DNA of 64,000 bases. It comes from Brevundimonas sp. (GTDB taxonomy: Bacteria > Pseudomonadota > Alphaproteobacteria > Caulobacterales > Caulobacteraceae). The stretch is taken from assembly GCF_003248455.1 (NCBI RefSeq), contig NZ_QFNM01000007.1:20837-84836 (forward strand). The letters are read 5' to 3'. A program made the translations under genes and the position numbers. Numbering within the stretch: the first letter of the stretch is position 1; every line of letters starts with the position of its first letter. The notes under the pieces are model-generated. The model made no database searches, had not been told where the DNA came from, and worked only from the letters and a program-made list of their open reading frames with translations. Positions 38,012-45,025 of the stretch are shown piece after piece.

Positions 38012-38748
38012 GCCGTCGCCATCCGCCACGCCGCCGCGACCGGCTGGATGGCCAGCCCCGCCGCCTTGGCCAGTCGGATCACGCGGTCGATGTCCTCGGG
38101 CCTGCAGCCATAGGGGGTGGGGGCGTCGCCGACGTCGTGGCCATAGGCGATCAGCCAGCCTTTCGACGCCGCCGCATCGGCCATCAGTTTTTCGAGGTCG
38201 TAGCCGGGCAGGCGGCGGCTCTCCAGGCCCACGGCCTGCAGCAGGTTGCGGTCTGCCCGGCCGCCGTTGACGCCGTCGCGCACGCCCCGCCCGCACAGGA
38301 AGCGTCGCTCGATCACCCGCTTGGCGCCCAGCGCGCAGTCGCCGAACGGATAGGCGAAGGTCTCCATCCGATAGCCCTCCAGCCGCTCGGCCACCCAGGC
38401 GGCGTTCCTGGCCAGGCTGGCGTCGAGTTCGTCCGGCGACAGGGTCAGGGTCGAAACGTGTTCGTAGGTGTGGCAGCCGACCTCGTGCCCGGCCTCGTGC
38501 AGGGCCTGCAGATGTTCGACCTCGAACTGCGGCAGGTCCAGGTTGCGACCGCCCGCCAGGCCGCCGCAGACATAATAGGTCGCCTTGACCCCATGTTCGG
38601 CCAGGATCGGCCCGGCCTCGGTCCAGGCCGAGGCGGGGATGTCGTCGAAGGACAGGCTGAACACGCCCTTCGGCGGCTGGATCGCGACGGGGCGGACATC
38701 CAGATAGCGGCCGGCGCGGCGGCGCATCTTGTCGACGAAGGCGTTCAT
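38008..38748 (-). CDS. Polysaccharide deacetylase (NodB fold)
   Basis: A 246-residue NodB-homology deacetylase. The catalytic pair S-F-D-D stands at about residues 32-35, and metal ligands H-T-Y-E-H at about 92-96. The end has G-W-L-I-A-Y-G-H-D-V. These enzymes remove N- or O-acetyl groups from cell-wall or capsule sugars, or act on chitooligosaccharides, often secreted; here no signal peptide is visible, so the substrate is uncertain. The start is 36 bases from the pncB stop, suggesting the two are in one leftward transcript. Confidence 0.85.
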   Translation of the reverse strand: MNAFVDKMRRRAGRYLDVRPVAIQPPKGVFSLSFDDIPASAWTEAGPILAEHGVKATYYVCGGLAGGRNLDLPQFEVEHLQALHEAGHEVGCHTYEHVSTLTLSPDELDASLARNAAWVAERLEGYRMETFAYPFGDCALGAKRVIERRFLCGRGVRDGVNGGRADRNLLQAVGLESRRLPGYDLEKLMADAAASKGWLIAYGHDVGDAPTPYGCRPEDIDRVIRLAKAAGLAIQPVAAAWRMATA

Positions 38749-38784
38749 GGCGGCCTTATGCCACGATGGGCTTAAGGCCGGGTT

Positions 38785-40080
38785 TCAGACCGTCACCGGC
38801 TGGGCCGTCAAGCCGCGCACCCCGAAGACGCGGCGATAGCGTTCGATCTCGGCCGGATCGCCCACCGCCTTTTCCGGGTTGTCCGACAGTTTCACGGCGG
38901 GCCGGCCGCCCGCCGCCGCCACCTTGCAGACCAGGGAGATCGGCTCCAGTTCCGGGGCGAAGGCGGGCGAACAGTCGCGAAAGTCGTTGGTCAGATTGGT
39001 GCCCCAGCCGAAGCTGAGCCGCGCCCGGCCGTGGAAATGGGCATGGGTCGCCTCGATCCCGTCGATGTCCATCCCGTCCGAGAAGATCAGCAGCTTCTCC
39101 TTCGGGTCGCGCCCGTGGGATGTCCACCAGTCGATCAGCCGCTCGCCTGCCGGAATGGGCGGAGCCGAATCGGGGCGGAAGCCGGTCCAGTCCGCGACCC
39201 AATCGGGCGCCCGATCCAGAAACGCCTCCGTGCCGAAGGCGTCGGGCAGGACGATCAGCAGATTGCCCGCATAGTGCCGCCGCCACTCGTCCAGCACGGC
39301 GTAGGGAACCTGGGCCAGGGTCGCGTCGTCCGGCGCCAGGGCGGCCAGCACCATCGGCAACTCGTGGCCGTTGGTCCCGATGGCCTCCAGGTCGTTCTCC
39401 ATCGCGTGCAGCACGTTGGAGGTGCCGATGAAGGCCGATCCCAGTCCCTCCTTCAGCGCCTGGATGCACCAGCGCTGCCACAGGAAGCCATGTCGCCGCC
39501 GGGTGCCGAAGTCCGACAGGGCCAGATCGGGCAGGCGGCGCAGCCGCTCCACCTTGGACCACAGCCGCGTCTTGGCGCGCGAATACAGGATATCCAGTTC
39601 GAACCGGCCCAGCCGCCGCAATCCGACCCGGCATCGCAGTTCGTTCAGGATCGCCAGCGCCGGGATTTCCCACAGCGTCACCTCGGCCCAGGCGCCCGAG
39701 AAGGTCAGGACATATTGCCCGTCCTGGACCGACAGGTCGTAGTTCGGCAGCCGATAGGCGCTCAGCCAGGCGATGAAGTCGGGCGAGAAGATCTGCTTCA
39801 CGCCATAGAAGCTGTTGCCCGCCAGCCAGACCAGCTCCTTGTTGGTGAACCGCAGCGTTCGGGCGTGATCCAACTGCTCGCGCAGGGCCGCAATGTCGAC
39901 CTCGTCGGCGAGACGCACGGACCTGGTGCGGTTGATGACCTGGAACGTCACCGGCACGTCGCGATGCTCGCGCCAGATCATCTGCAGCATCAGCAGTTTG
40001 TAGAAGTCCGTGTCCAGCAGGCTGCGGACGATCGGATCCAGGCGGAAGCCGTGGTCATAGGCGCGTTTGGCGAGGTCCAT
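38785..40080 (-). CDS. pncB: Nicotinate phosphoribosyltransferase
   Basis: A 431-residue NAPRTase of the PncB type, which makes nicotinate mononucleotide in the Preiss-Handler NAD salvage path. Signatures are D-T-D-F-Y-K-L-L-M-L-Q near residue 23, G-T-N-G-H-E-L-P-M with the conserved catalytic His, G-T-E-A-F, and L-I-F-S-D-G-M-D. The end has F-G-W-G-T-N-L-T-N-D and a K-L-S-D-N-P-E-K. The start at ATG 40080 is supported by family length. Confidence 0.93.
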   Translation of the reverse strand: MDLAKRAYDHGFRLDPIVRSLLDTDFYKLLMLQMIWREHRDVPVTFQVINRTRSVRLADEVDIAALREQLDHARTLRFTNKELVWLAGNSFYGVKQIFSPDFIAWLSAYRLPNYDLSVQDGQYVLTFSGAWAEVTLWEIPALAILNELRCRVGLRRLGRFELDILYSRAKTRLWSKVERLRRLPDLALSDFGTRRRHGFLWQRWCIQALKEGLGSAFIGTSNVLHAMENDLEAIGTNGHELPMVLAALAPDDATLAQVPYAVLDEWRRHYAGNLLIVLPDAFGTEAFLDRAPDWVADWTGFRPDSAPPIPAGERLIDWWTSHGRDPKEKLLIFSDGMDIDGIEATHAHFHGRARLSFGWGTNLTNDFRDCSPAFAPELEPISLVCKVAAAGGRPAVKLSDNPEKAVGDPAEIERYRRVFGVRGLTAQPVTV

Positions 40081-40137
40081 GGCCGTATTTGAGCCGATGG
40101 GGCGGGGGAGTGCACGTTCTTTCCTCGCCTGCCTCCG

Positions 40138-41406
40138 TCACCCCTTCAACGCCCGGCCCGCCACTACGGCGTCCTTGCCGAACTTCTCGCGCAGGACATC
40201 GATGGCGCGTTCGGTCTTCAGGGCGCGGGTCTCGGACGTCTGGAACAGCCCGGCGGGGGCGTCTTCGGCGTCCTGAACCTCGGCCATGCCGATCCCGATC
40301 AGACGATACGGTCGGCCCAGTTCGGGCTTCAGCAGATCGCGCCCGGCGGCGAACAAGGCGCGCGCCGTCTGCACCGGCTCGGGCAGGGTGATGCGGCGGG
40401 TCACGATCTTGAAGTCGGTGCGGCGCAGCTTCAGCACCAGCACGCGGCTGGCCACGCCGTCGCGACGCGCCTTGGAGGCCAGCTTCTCGCACAGGGGCCA
40501 CAGTTCGGCCTCCAGCGCCTCGGCCGACGTCAGGTCCTCGTTGAAGGTGGTCTCGGCGCTCATCCCCTTGCGGTCCCGCTCGGGGTTCACCGCGCGGGCG
40601 TCGCGGGCGTGGGCCAGGTCGTAGAGCCGCAGTCCCGATTCGCCATAGCGTTTGACCAGGTCGCGCACGTCCGCCCGCGCCAGATCGCCGATCAGGGCGT
40701 AGCCGTCGCTGCGCAGCGCCTTGCCGAACACCGGGCCGACGCCGGGCAGGGCGGTGACGGGGCGCGGCGCCAGCAGGGCTTGCGCGTTCGTCGCCCCCAC
40801 GACGGAGAAGCCGCGCGGCTTGTCCATTTCGGACGCCATCTTCGCCAGGAAGCGGTTGGGCGCCAGGCCGATGGAGACGGTCAGGCCGGTCTGGTCCTCG
40901 ATCTGTTTCTGGAAACGGATCAGCTGGAATGCCGGCGGCCCGCCGTTCAGCCTTTCGGTTCCCGACAGATCGACCCACGCCTCGTCCAGCGACAGCGGCT
41001 GGATCAACGGCGTCAGCTGGCCCAGGGCGCCGAGAATGCGTTCGGATTCGAAGACGTATTTGGTGAAGTCCGGCTTGATCACCACGGCCTCGGGGCAGGC
41101 CTTCAGCGCCTTGAACATCGGCATGGCCGAGCCGACGCCATACTGGCGCGCCACATAGCAGGCGGTGGAGACGACGCCGCGCTTGCCCCCGCCCACGATC
41201 ACCGGCTTGTCGCGCAATTCGGGCCGGTCGCGCTTCTCCACCGAGGCGTAGAAGGCGTCGCAATCCATGTGCGCGATGGAAAGCTGGTCCAGTTCGGGAT
41301 CGGCGACGATCCGCCGCGAGCCGCACGCCGGACAGCGGCCGTCCGGCGGGCCGGCGGGGTCCGGCCCGGTCCACAGACAGTCGCGACAGATGGCCTTGAT
41401 GGCCAC
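40138..41406 (-). CDS. dinB: DNA polymerase IV with N-terminal zinc ribbon
   Basis: A 422-residue Y-family translesion polymerase. The GTG at 41406 gives an N-terminal extension with two Cys pairs (residues 7/10 and 25/28; C-R-D-C and C-P-A-C) that look like a zinc ribbon and precede the usual M-D-C-D-A-F-Y-A-S-V-E catalytic start. S-L-D-E-A-W-V-D, with the catalytic acidic pair, S-I-G-L-A-P-N-R-F-L-A-K and the little-finger domain follow. Pol IV bypasses lesions and is error-prone. It is divergent from divK, sharing the regulatory region that holds the CtrA-like site. Confidence 0.9.
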   Translation of the reverse strand: MAIKAICRDCLWTGPDPAGPPDGRCPACGSRRIVADPELDQLSIAHMDCDAFYASVEKRDRPELRDKPVIVGGGKRGVVSTACYVARQYGVGSAMPMFKALKACPEAVVIKPDFTKYVFESERILGALGQLTPLIQPLSLDEAWVDLSGTERLNGGPPAFQLIRFQKQIEDQTGLTVSIGLAPNRFLAKMASEMDKPRGFSVVGATNAQALLAPRPVTALPGVGPVFGKALRSDGYALIGDLARADVRDLVKRYGESGLRLYDLAHARDARAVNPERDRKGMSAETTFNEDLTSAEALEAELWPLCEKLASKARRDGVASRVLVLKLRRTDFKIVTRRITLPEPVQTARALFAAGRDLLKPELGRPYRLIGIGMAEVQDAEDAPAGLFQTSETRALKTERAIDVLREKFGKDAVVAGRALKG

Positions 41407-41408
41407 GC

Positions 41409-41423
41409 TTAAGGTCTCCGTAA
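41409..41423 (+). promoter_or_regulatory. Candidate CtrA-binding site upstream of divK
   Basis: TTAA at 41409-41412 and GTAA at 41420-41423 with a 7-base spacer match the CtrA consensus TTAA-N7-TTAA at seven of eight bases, in the divergent region between dinB and divK. CtrA controls divK in Caulobacter, so this is a sensible place. A TTAAG also occurs at 41442. Confidence 0.45.
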
Positions 41424-41510
41424 GTTTGGCTTCACCCCAACTTAAGACTGGCCGCCTACGAATGCGACTAACGAGGCGTCCCGCGTTCGCGGGGGCGCGC
41501 AGGTCAGGTG

Positions 41511-41879
41511 ATGATGTCCAAGAAAGTCCTCATCGTCGAGGATAACGAGCTGAACATGAAGCTTTTTCATGATCTGCTCGACTCCCAGGGCTATGAGACC
41601 CTGCAGACCCGCGAGGGCCTGCAGGCGCTCGCCCTGGCCAGGGCCCATCATCCCGACCTGATCCTGATGGACATTCAGCTGCCGGAAATCTCGGGCCTGG
41701 AAGTCACCAAATGGCTGAAGGACGACGAGGAGCTGAACCACATCCCCGTCATCGCCGTGACCGCCTTCGCCATGAAGGGCGACGAGGAGCGGATTCGCCA
41801 GGGCGGGTGCGAGGCCTATATCTCCAAGCCGATCTCGGTGATGCATTTCCTCGACACCATAAGGCAGCACCTGGGATGA
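41511..41879 (+). CDS. divK: Single-domain response regulator DivK
   Basis: A 122-residue receiver protein close to Caulobacter DivK in nearly every segment: K-K-V-L-I-V-E-D-N-E-L-N-M-K-L-F-H-D, the phospho-acceptor in L-I-L-M-D-I-Q-L-P (about residue 54), A-V-T-A-F-A-M-K-G-D-E and C-E-A-Y-I-S-K-P-I-S. DivK is phosphorylated by DivJ and dephosphorylated by PleC and steers DivL-CckA-CtrA signalling at the cell poles. The stop overlaps the pleD ATG (ATGA), so the operon is divK-pleD as in Caulobacter. Two adjacent ATGs (41511, 41514) are possible starts. Confidence 0.95.
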   Translation: MMSKKVLIVEDNELNMKLFHDLLDSQGYETLQTREGLQALALARAHHPDLILMDIQLPEISGLEVTKWLKDDEELNHIPVIAVTAFAMKGDEERIRQGGCEAYISKPISVMHFLDTIRQHLG

Positions 41880-43237
41880 GCGCGCGCATCCTCGTGGTCG
41901 ACGACGTGGATGTGAACGTCCGCCTGCTCGAAGCCAAGCTGACCATCGAATACTATGACGTCCTGACCTGCAACAGCGGGGCGGCCGCCCTGACCCTGGC
42001 GGCCGAACAGCAGCCGGACCTGATCCTGCTGGACGTGATGATGCCCGGCATGGACGGGTTCGAGACCTGTCGCCGTCTGAAGGCACAGGCTGAAACGCGC
42101 CACATCCCGGTCGTGCTCGTCACCGCCCTGGACGGGCGCCAGGACCGCATCCGGGGGCTGGAGGCGGGCGCCGACGACTTCCTGACCAAGCCCATCGACG
42201 ATGTGATCCTGTTCGCGCGGGTCAAGTCGTTGACGCGGCTGAAACAGGTGATGGACGAACTGCGCGAGCGCGAGGAAAGCAGCCGGCGACTGGGCGTGGA
42301 TTCGAACGGGGCGGCCCGGTTGCGAAGCGAGGGCGGGCGGGTGCTGATCGTCGACGACGACCTGCGACAGGCCGAGAGGATCGCCCTGGAACTGGGCGCC
42401 GAACACCGCATCGCCATCGAGACCGATCCCGAGGCGGCGCTGGCGGCGGCCAAGGGCGCGCTGGACCTGATCATCGTCAATGTCGCGGCCGTGAATTTCG
42501 ACGGTCTGCGTATCGTGGCCCAGGCCAAGTCGGGCGATGCCCGCCGAGCGCCGATCCTGGCCATCGTCGATCCGTCGGACCGGCCGCGCATGGTCAAGGC
42601 GCTGGAACTGGGCGCCGCCGACATCCTGCCGCGCCCGGTCGACACCGAGGAGCTGTCGGCGCGGGTCCGCACCCAGATCCGGCGCAAACGCTATACCGAC
42701 TTCCTGCGCCAGAAGCTGGACAGCAGCATGGAGATGGCCGTCACCGACGCCCTGACCGGCTTGCATAACCGCCGCTACATGACCGGCCAGCTCCAGGCCC
42801 TGGTCGGGCGCGCGGCCCAGGGCGGCGCCCAGGTGGCGGTCTTGGTGCTGGACGTCGATCACTTCAAGTCGGTCAACGACGGCTTCGGCCACGATGCGGG
42901 CGACGAGGTTCTGGTCGAATTCGCCGTGCGCCTGGCCACCAACGTCCGCGCCGTCGACCTGCCCTGCCGCATGGGCGGCGAGGAGTTCGTGGTGGTCATG
43001 CCGGGCGCCAGCCTGGAGGACGCCGGCCGGGTCGCCGAACGAATCCGCCGCGACGTGGCCTCGGCCCCCTTTCGCGTCATGGGCGGCAAGGAGCAGATCA
43101 CCATCACCATTTCGGTCGGGGTGGCGGCCACCGTCGGCGACGGCGACACGCCCGAAGGTCTGCTGAAACGCGCCGACGAGGGGGTCTATGAGGCCAAGTC
43201 CGCAGGCCGCAACAAGGTCATCGCCAAGGCGGCCTGA
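41876..43237 (+). CDS. pleD: Diguanylate cyclase response regulator PleD
   Basis: A 453-residue protein with two receiver domains and a C-terminal GGDEF-type domain. The first receiver has the phospho-Asp in L-L-D-V-M-M-P-G at residue 53; the second (about 155-275) keeps V-L-I-V-D-D-D but the acceptor region is changed. The output domain has G-G-E-E-F at about 367-371 and the product-inhibition I-site R-A-V-D seven residues before it. PleD makes cyclic di-GMP at the swarmer-to-stalked transition to drive stalk growth and flagellum loss. It is coupled to divK by ATGA. Confidence 0.95.
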   Translation: MSARILVVDDVDVNVRLLEAKLTIEYYDVLTCNSGAAALTLAAEQQPDLILLDVMMPGMDGFETCRRLKAQAETRHIPVVLVTALDGRQDRIRGLEAGADDFLTKPIDDVILFARVKSLTRLKQVMDELREREESSRRLGVDSNGAARLRSEGGRVLIVDDDLRQAERIALELGAEHRIAIETDPEAALAAAKGALDLIIVNVAAVNFDGLRIVAQAKSGDARRAPILAIVDPSDRPRMVKALELGAADILPRPVDTEELSARVRTQIRRKRYTDFLRQKLDSSMEMAVTDALTGLHNRRYMTGQLQALVGRAAQGGAQVAVLVLDVDHFKSVNDGFGHDAGDEVLVEFAVRLATNVRAVDLPCRMGGEEFVVVMPGASLEDAGRVAERIRRDVASAPFRVMGGKEQITITISVGVAATVGDGDTPEGLLKRADEGVYEAKSAGRNKVIAKAA

Positions 43238-43260
43238 GCCGCCCGTCAGCCAAAGAAAAA

Positions 43261-43285
43261 CGCCCGGCTGGAGATCAGCCGGGCG
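43261..43285. terminator. Hairpin terminator between pleD and rpmG
   Basis: CGCCCGGCTG (43261-43270) pairs with CAGCCGGGCG (43276-43285) around GAGAT. It lies between convergent pleD and rpmG and may serve both; AAAAA precedes it on the rpmG-proximal reading of the opposite strand. Confidence 0.7.
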
Positions 43286-43312
43286 TGTTCGATTTCTCAG
43301 CCGATCAAGTGC

Positions 43313-43480
43313 TTACTTGATCTTGCCTTCCTTGAACTCGACGTGCTTGCGAACGACCGGGTCGTACTTCTTGACGACCATCTTCTCGGTCATGGTGCGG
43401 GCGTTCTTCTTGGTGACATAGAAGAAGCCGGTGTCGGCCGTGGAGTTCAGGCGGATCTTGATGGAAGCCGGTTTGGCCAT
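43313..43480 (-). CDS. rpmG: 50S ribosomal protein L33
   Basis: A 55-residue ribosomal protein read on the minus strand from ATG 43480: MAKPASIKIRLNSTADTGFF, then Y-V-T-K-K-N-A-R-T-M-T-E-K-M-V-V-K-K-Y-D-P-V-V-R-K-H-V-E-F-K-E. It matches the Cys-free L33 type of proteobacteria. It is too short for common ORF cut-offs but unmistakable. Confidence 0.95.
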   Translation of the reverse strand: MAKPASIKIRLNSTADTGFFYVTKKNARTMTEKMVVKKYDPVVRKHVEFKEGKIK

Positions 43481-43606
43481 CGGAATTACCTCTGCGACGG
43501 CGAAAGCCGCTTAAAATAAGAGGCGCGGAACATACTCAGGATCGCCTCAAAGTCAACGGGCGCGATGCCGCGTTGATGCGGCCGTGCGCACAGATAGGGT
43601 GACGCC

Positions 43607-44188
43607 ATGAAAATCGCATCCCTGCTGACCGCCGCGGCCCTGATTTCCCTGTCGTTCGCCGGCCAGGCGGCCGCGTCGCCGGCGTCGGCGCAGGACGATT
43701 TCATGGCGCGCTTGAACGCCCTGTGCGGCCAGCGATTCGAAGGCCGGGTCGTCACGACCGACGCCGCCGACGCCAAGTTCGCCAGCGAGCGGCTGATCAT
43801 GCACCTTCGCGACTGTTCGGCGGACGAAGTGCGCATTCCCTTCGCCGTGGGCCAGGATCGTTCGCGCACCTGGGTCGTGGCCAGGACGGACACGGGCCTG
43901 CGGCTGAAGCACGACCATCGGCAGGCGGACGGGACGACCGACGTGCTGCATTGGTATGGCGGCGACACGGTCGACGCCGGCGCGGCGGAGCGCCAGGAAT
44001 TCCCCGTCGACGCCGAATCCGTCGCCCTGTTCAACGCCAATGGGGCCGCCGTCTCCACCACCAATGTCTGGGCGGTCGAGGTCCATCCAGACCGGATGTT
44101 CGCCTATGAACTGCGCCGTCCCGGTCGCCATTTTCGCGTCGAGTTCGACCTGACCCGGCCCCTGGCGCAGGATGCTCAATCGCGGTGA
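43607..44188 (+). CDS. Secreted conserved hypothetical protein
   Basis: A 193-residue protein with a signal peptide (about 1-24, ending A-A-A-S-P-A). The mature part has one Cys pair (A-L-C-G-Q-R-F-E, H-L-R-D-C-S-A) likely forming a disulfide and a beta-rich pattern (V-A-R-T-D-T-G-L-R-L-K-H-D-H-R, W-Y-G-G-D-T, F-A-Y-E-L-R-R-P-G-R-H-F-R-V-E-F-D). Function unknown. It overlaps the end of the convergent NUDIX gene by 13 bases. Confidence 0.7.
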   Translation: MKIASLLTAAALISLSFAGQAAASPASAQDDFMARLNALCGQRFEGRVVTTDAADAKFASERLIMHLRDCSADEVRIPFAVGQDRSRTWVVARTDTGLRLKHDHRQADGTTDVLHWYGGDTVDAGAAERQEFPVDAESVALFNANGAAVSTTNVWAVEVHPDRMFAYELRRPGRHFRVEFDLTRPLAQDAQSR

Positions 44189-44889
44189 TCGACCAGATGG
44201 CGGCCGCGCACCATGCGCACGAAGGGCAGGGGGCGATCCGGCTGCTCCAGCCGTTCGGCCAGTTCGCCCAGAACGAAACGGGTGATGGCCGGCAGGTCCA
44301 GGCCGCGCGCCCGATCCAGCGGCAACCAGGCGATCTCGTCCAGTTCGCCCGATCCGGCGGTCGGTTCCGGCGACAGCAGGGCCTCGGCCGGGGCCATGAA
44401 GAAGCGGGCGTCGAACCGGCGTGTTCGCCCAGGCGGAGTGATGGCGCGGGCCACATAGGTCAGGACCGATAGGTCGGGCAGGGCGCCCGCCCGGCGATAC
44501 TCGCGCCACGGTCCGGCGACCGAGGCGGCCGGCGCCGGACGGCCCAGGATCAGGCCCGTCTCCTCGAAGGTCTCGCGCACCGCCGTCAGGGCCAGGGCGC
44601 GGGCGCGTCGCGCGGGCAGTTCGCTCTCCAGCCGCCGCGCGACCTCGGAGGCGAGGTCGCTCGCCGCTACGGCGGTGAAGTCGCTCCGGTCGATCCGCCC
44701 GCCCGGAAACACCCATTTCGACGCCATGAAGACATGCCCCGGCGCCCGCCGCCCCATCAGCACCTCGGGCCGCGATCCGCCCCGCGTGAGGATCAGGGTG
44801 GCGGCGTCCCTGGGCCGTTGCGCGCCCCCCGTGCGCGGGGCGTCGGCCAGGTCCTGGGCGGCGTCGAAGGGGGCGGGATCGTTCTTCAT
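44176..44889 (-). CDS. NUDIX hydrolase
   Basis: A 237-residue NUDIX hydrolase. The start is set at ATG 44889 because the upstream in-frame part lies in the REP-like repeat. The NUDIX box appears as G-x-A-x7 ... R-E-x-F-E-E-T-G-L at about residues 105-120 (A-V-R-E-T-F-E-E-T-G-L-I-L), preceded by W-V-F-P-G-G-R-I-D. It hydrolyses some nucleoside diphosphate linked to a moiety X; which is unknown. The C-terminal domain is typical of the longer, CoA-pyrophosphatase-like or RppH-unlike NUDIX group. Confidence 0.85.
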   Translation of the reverse strand: MKNDPAPFDAAQDLADAPRTGGAQRPRDAATLILTRGGSRPEVLMGRRAPGHVFMASKWVFPGGRIDRSDFTAVAASDLASEVARRLESELPARRARALALTAVRETFEETGLILGRPAPAASVAGPWREYRRAGALPDLSVLTYVARAITPPGRTRRFDARFFMAPAEALLSPEPTAGSGELDEIAWLPLDRARGLDLPAITRFVLGELAERLEQPDRPLPFVRMVRGRHLVDHRD

Positions 44890-44890
44890 T

Positions 44891-45019
44891 CCGCTCATCC
44901 CGGCGAAAGCCGGCGCTCGGTGCTTTCGTTCGCACAGGCGGTCGGGGTTGGCGTCCGAGTCCCGCGACAAGCGGTCTTCGCCCAAAGGACTGGGTCCCGG
45001 CTTTCGCCGGGATGAGCGG
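44891..45019. repeat. Second REP-like inverted repeat element
   Basis: The 23-base arm at 44891-44913 is the exact inverse of 44997-45019. Each arm has CCGGCGAAAGCCGG, a hairpin with GAAA loop, and the arm sequence resembles that of the element at 36014-36130. It fills the gap between the NUDIX gene start and the end of rnr, partly extending an in-frame NUDIX start. Confidence 0.78.
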
Positions 45020-45025
45020 ATGTTT

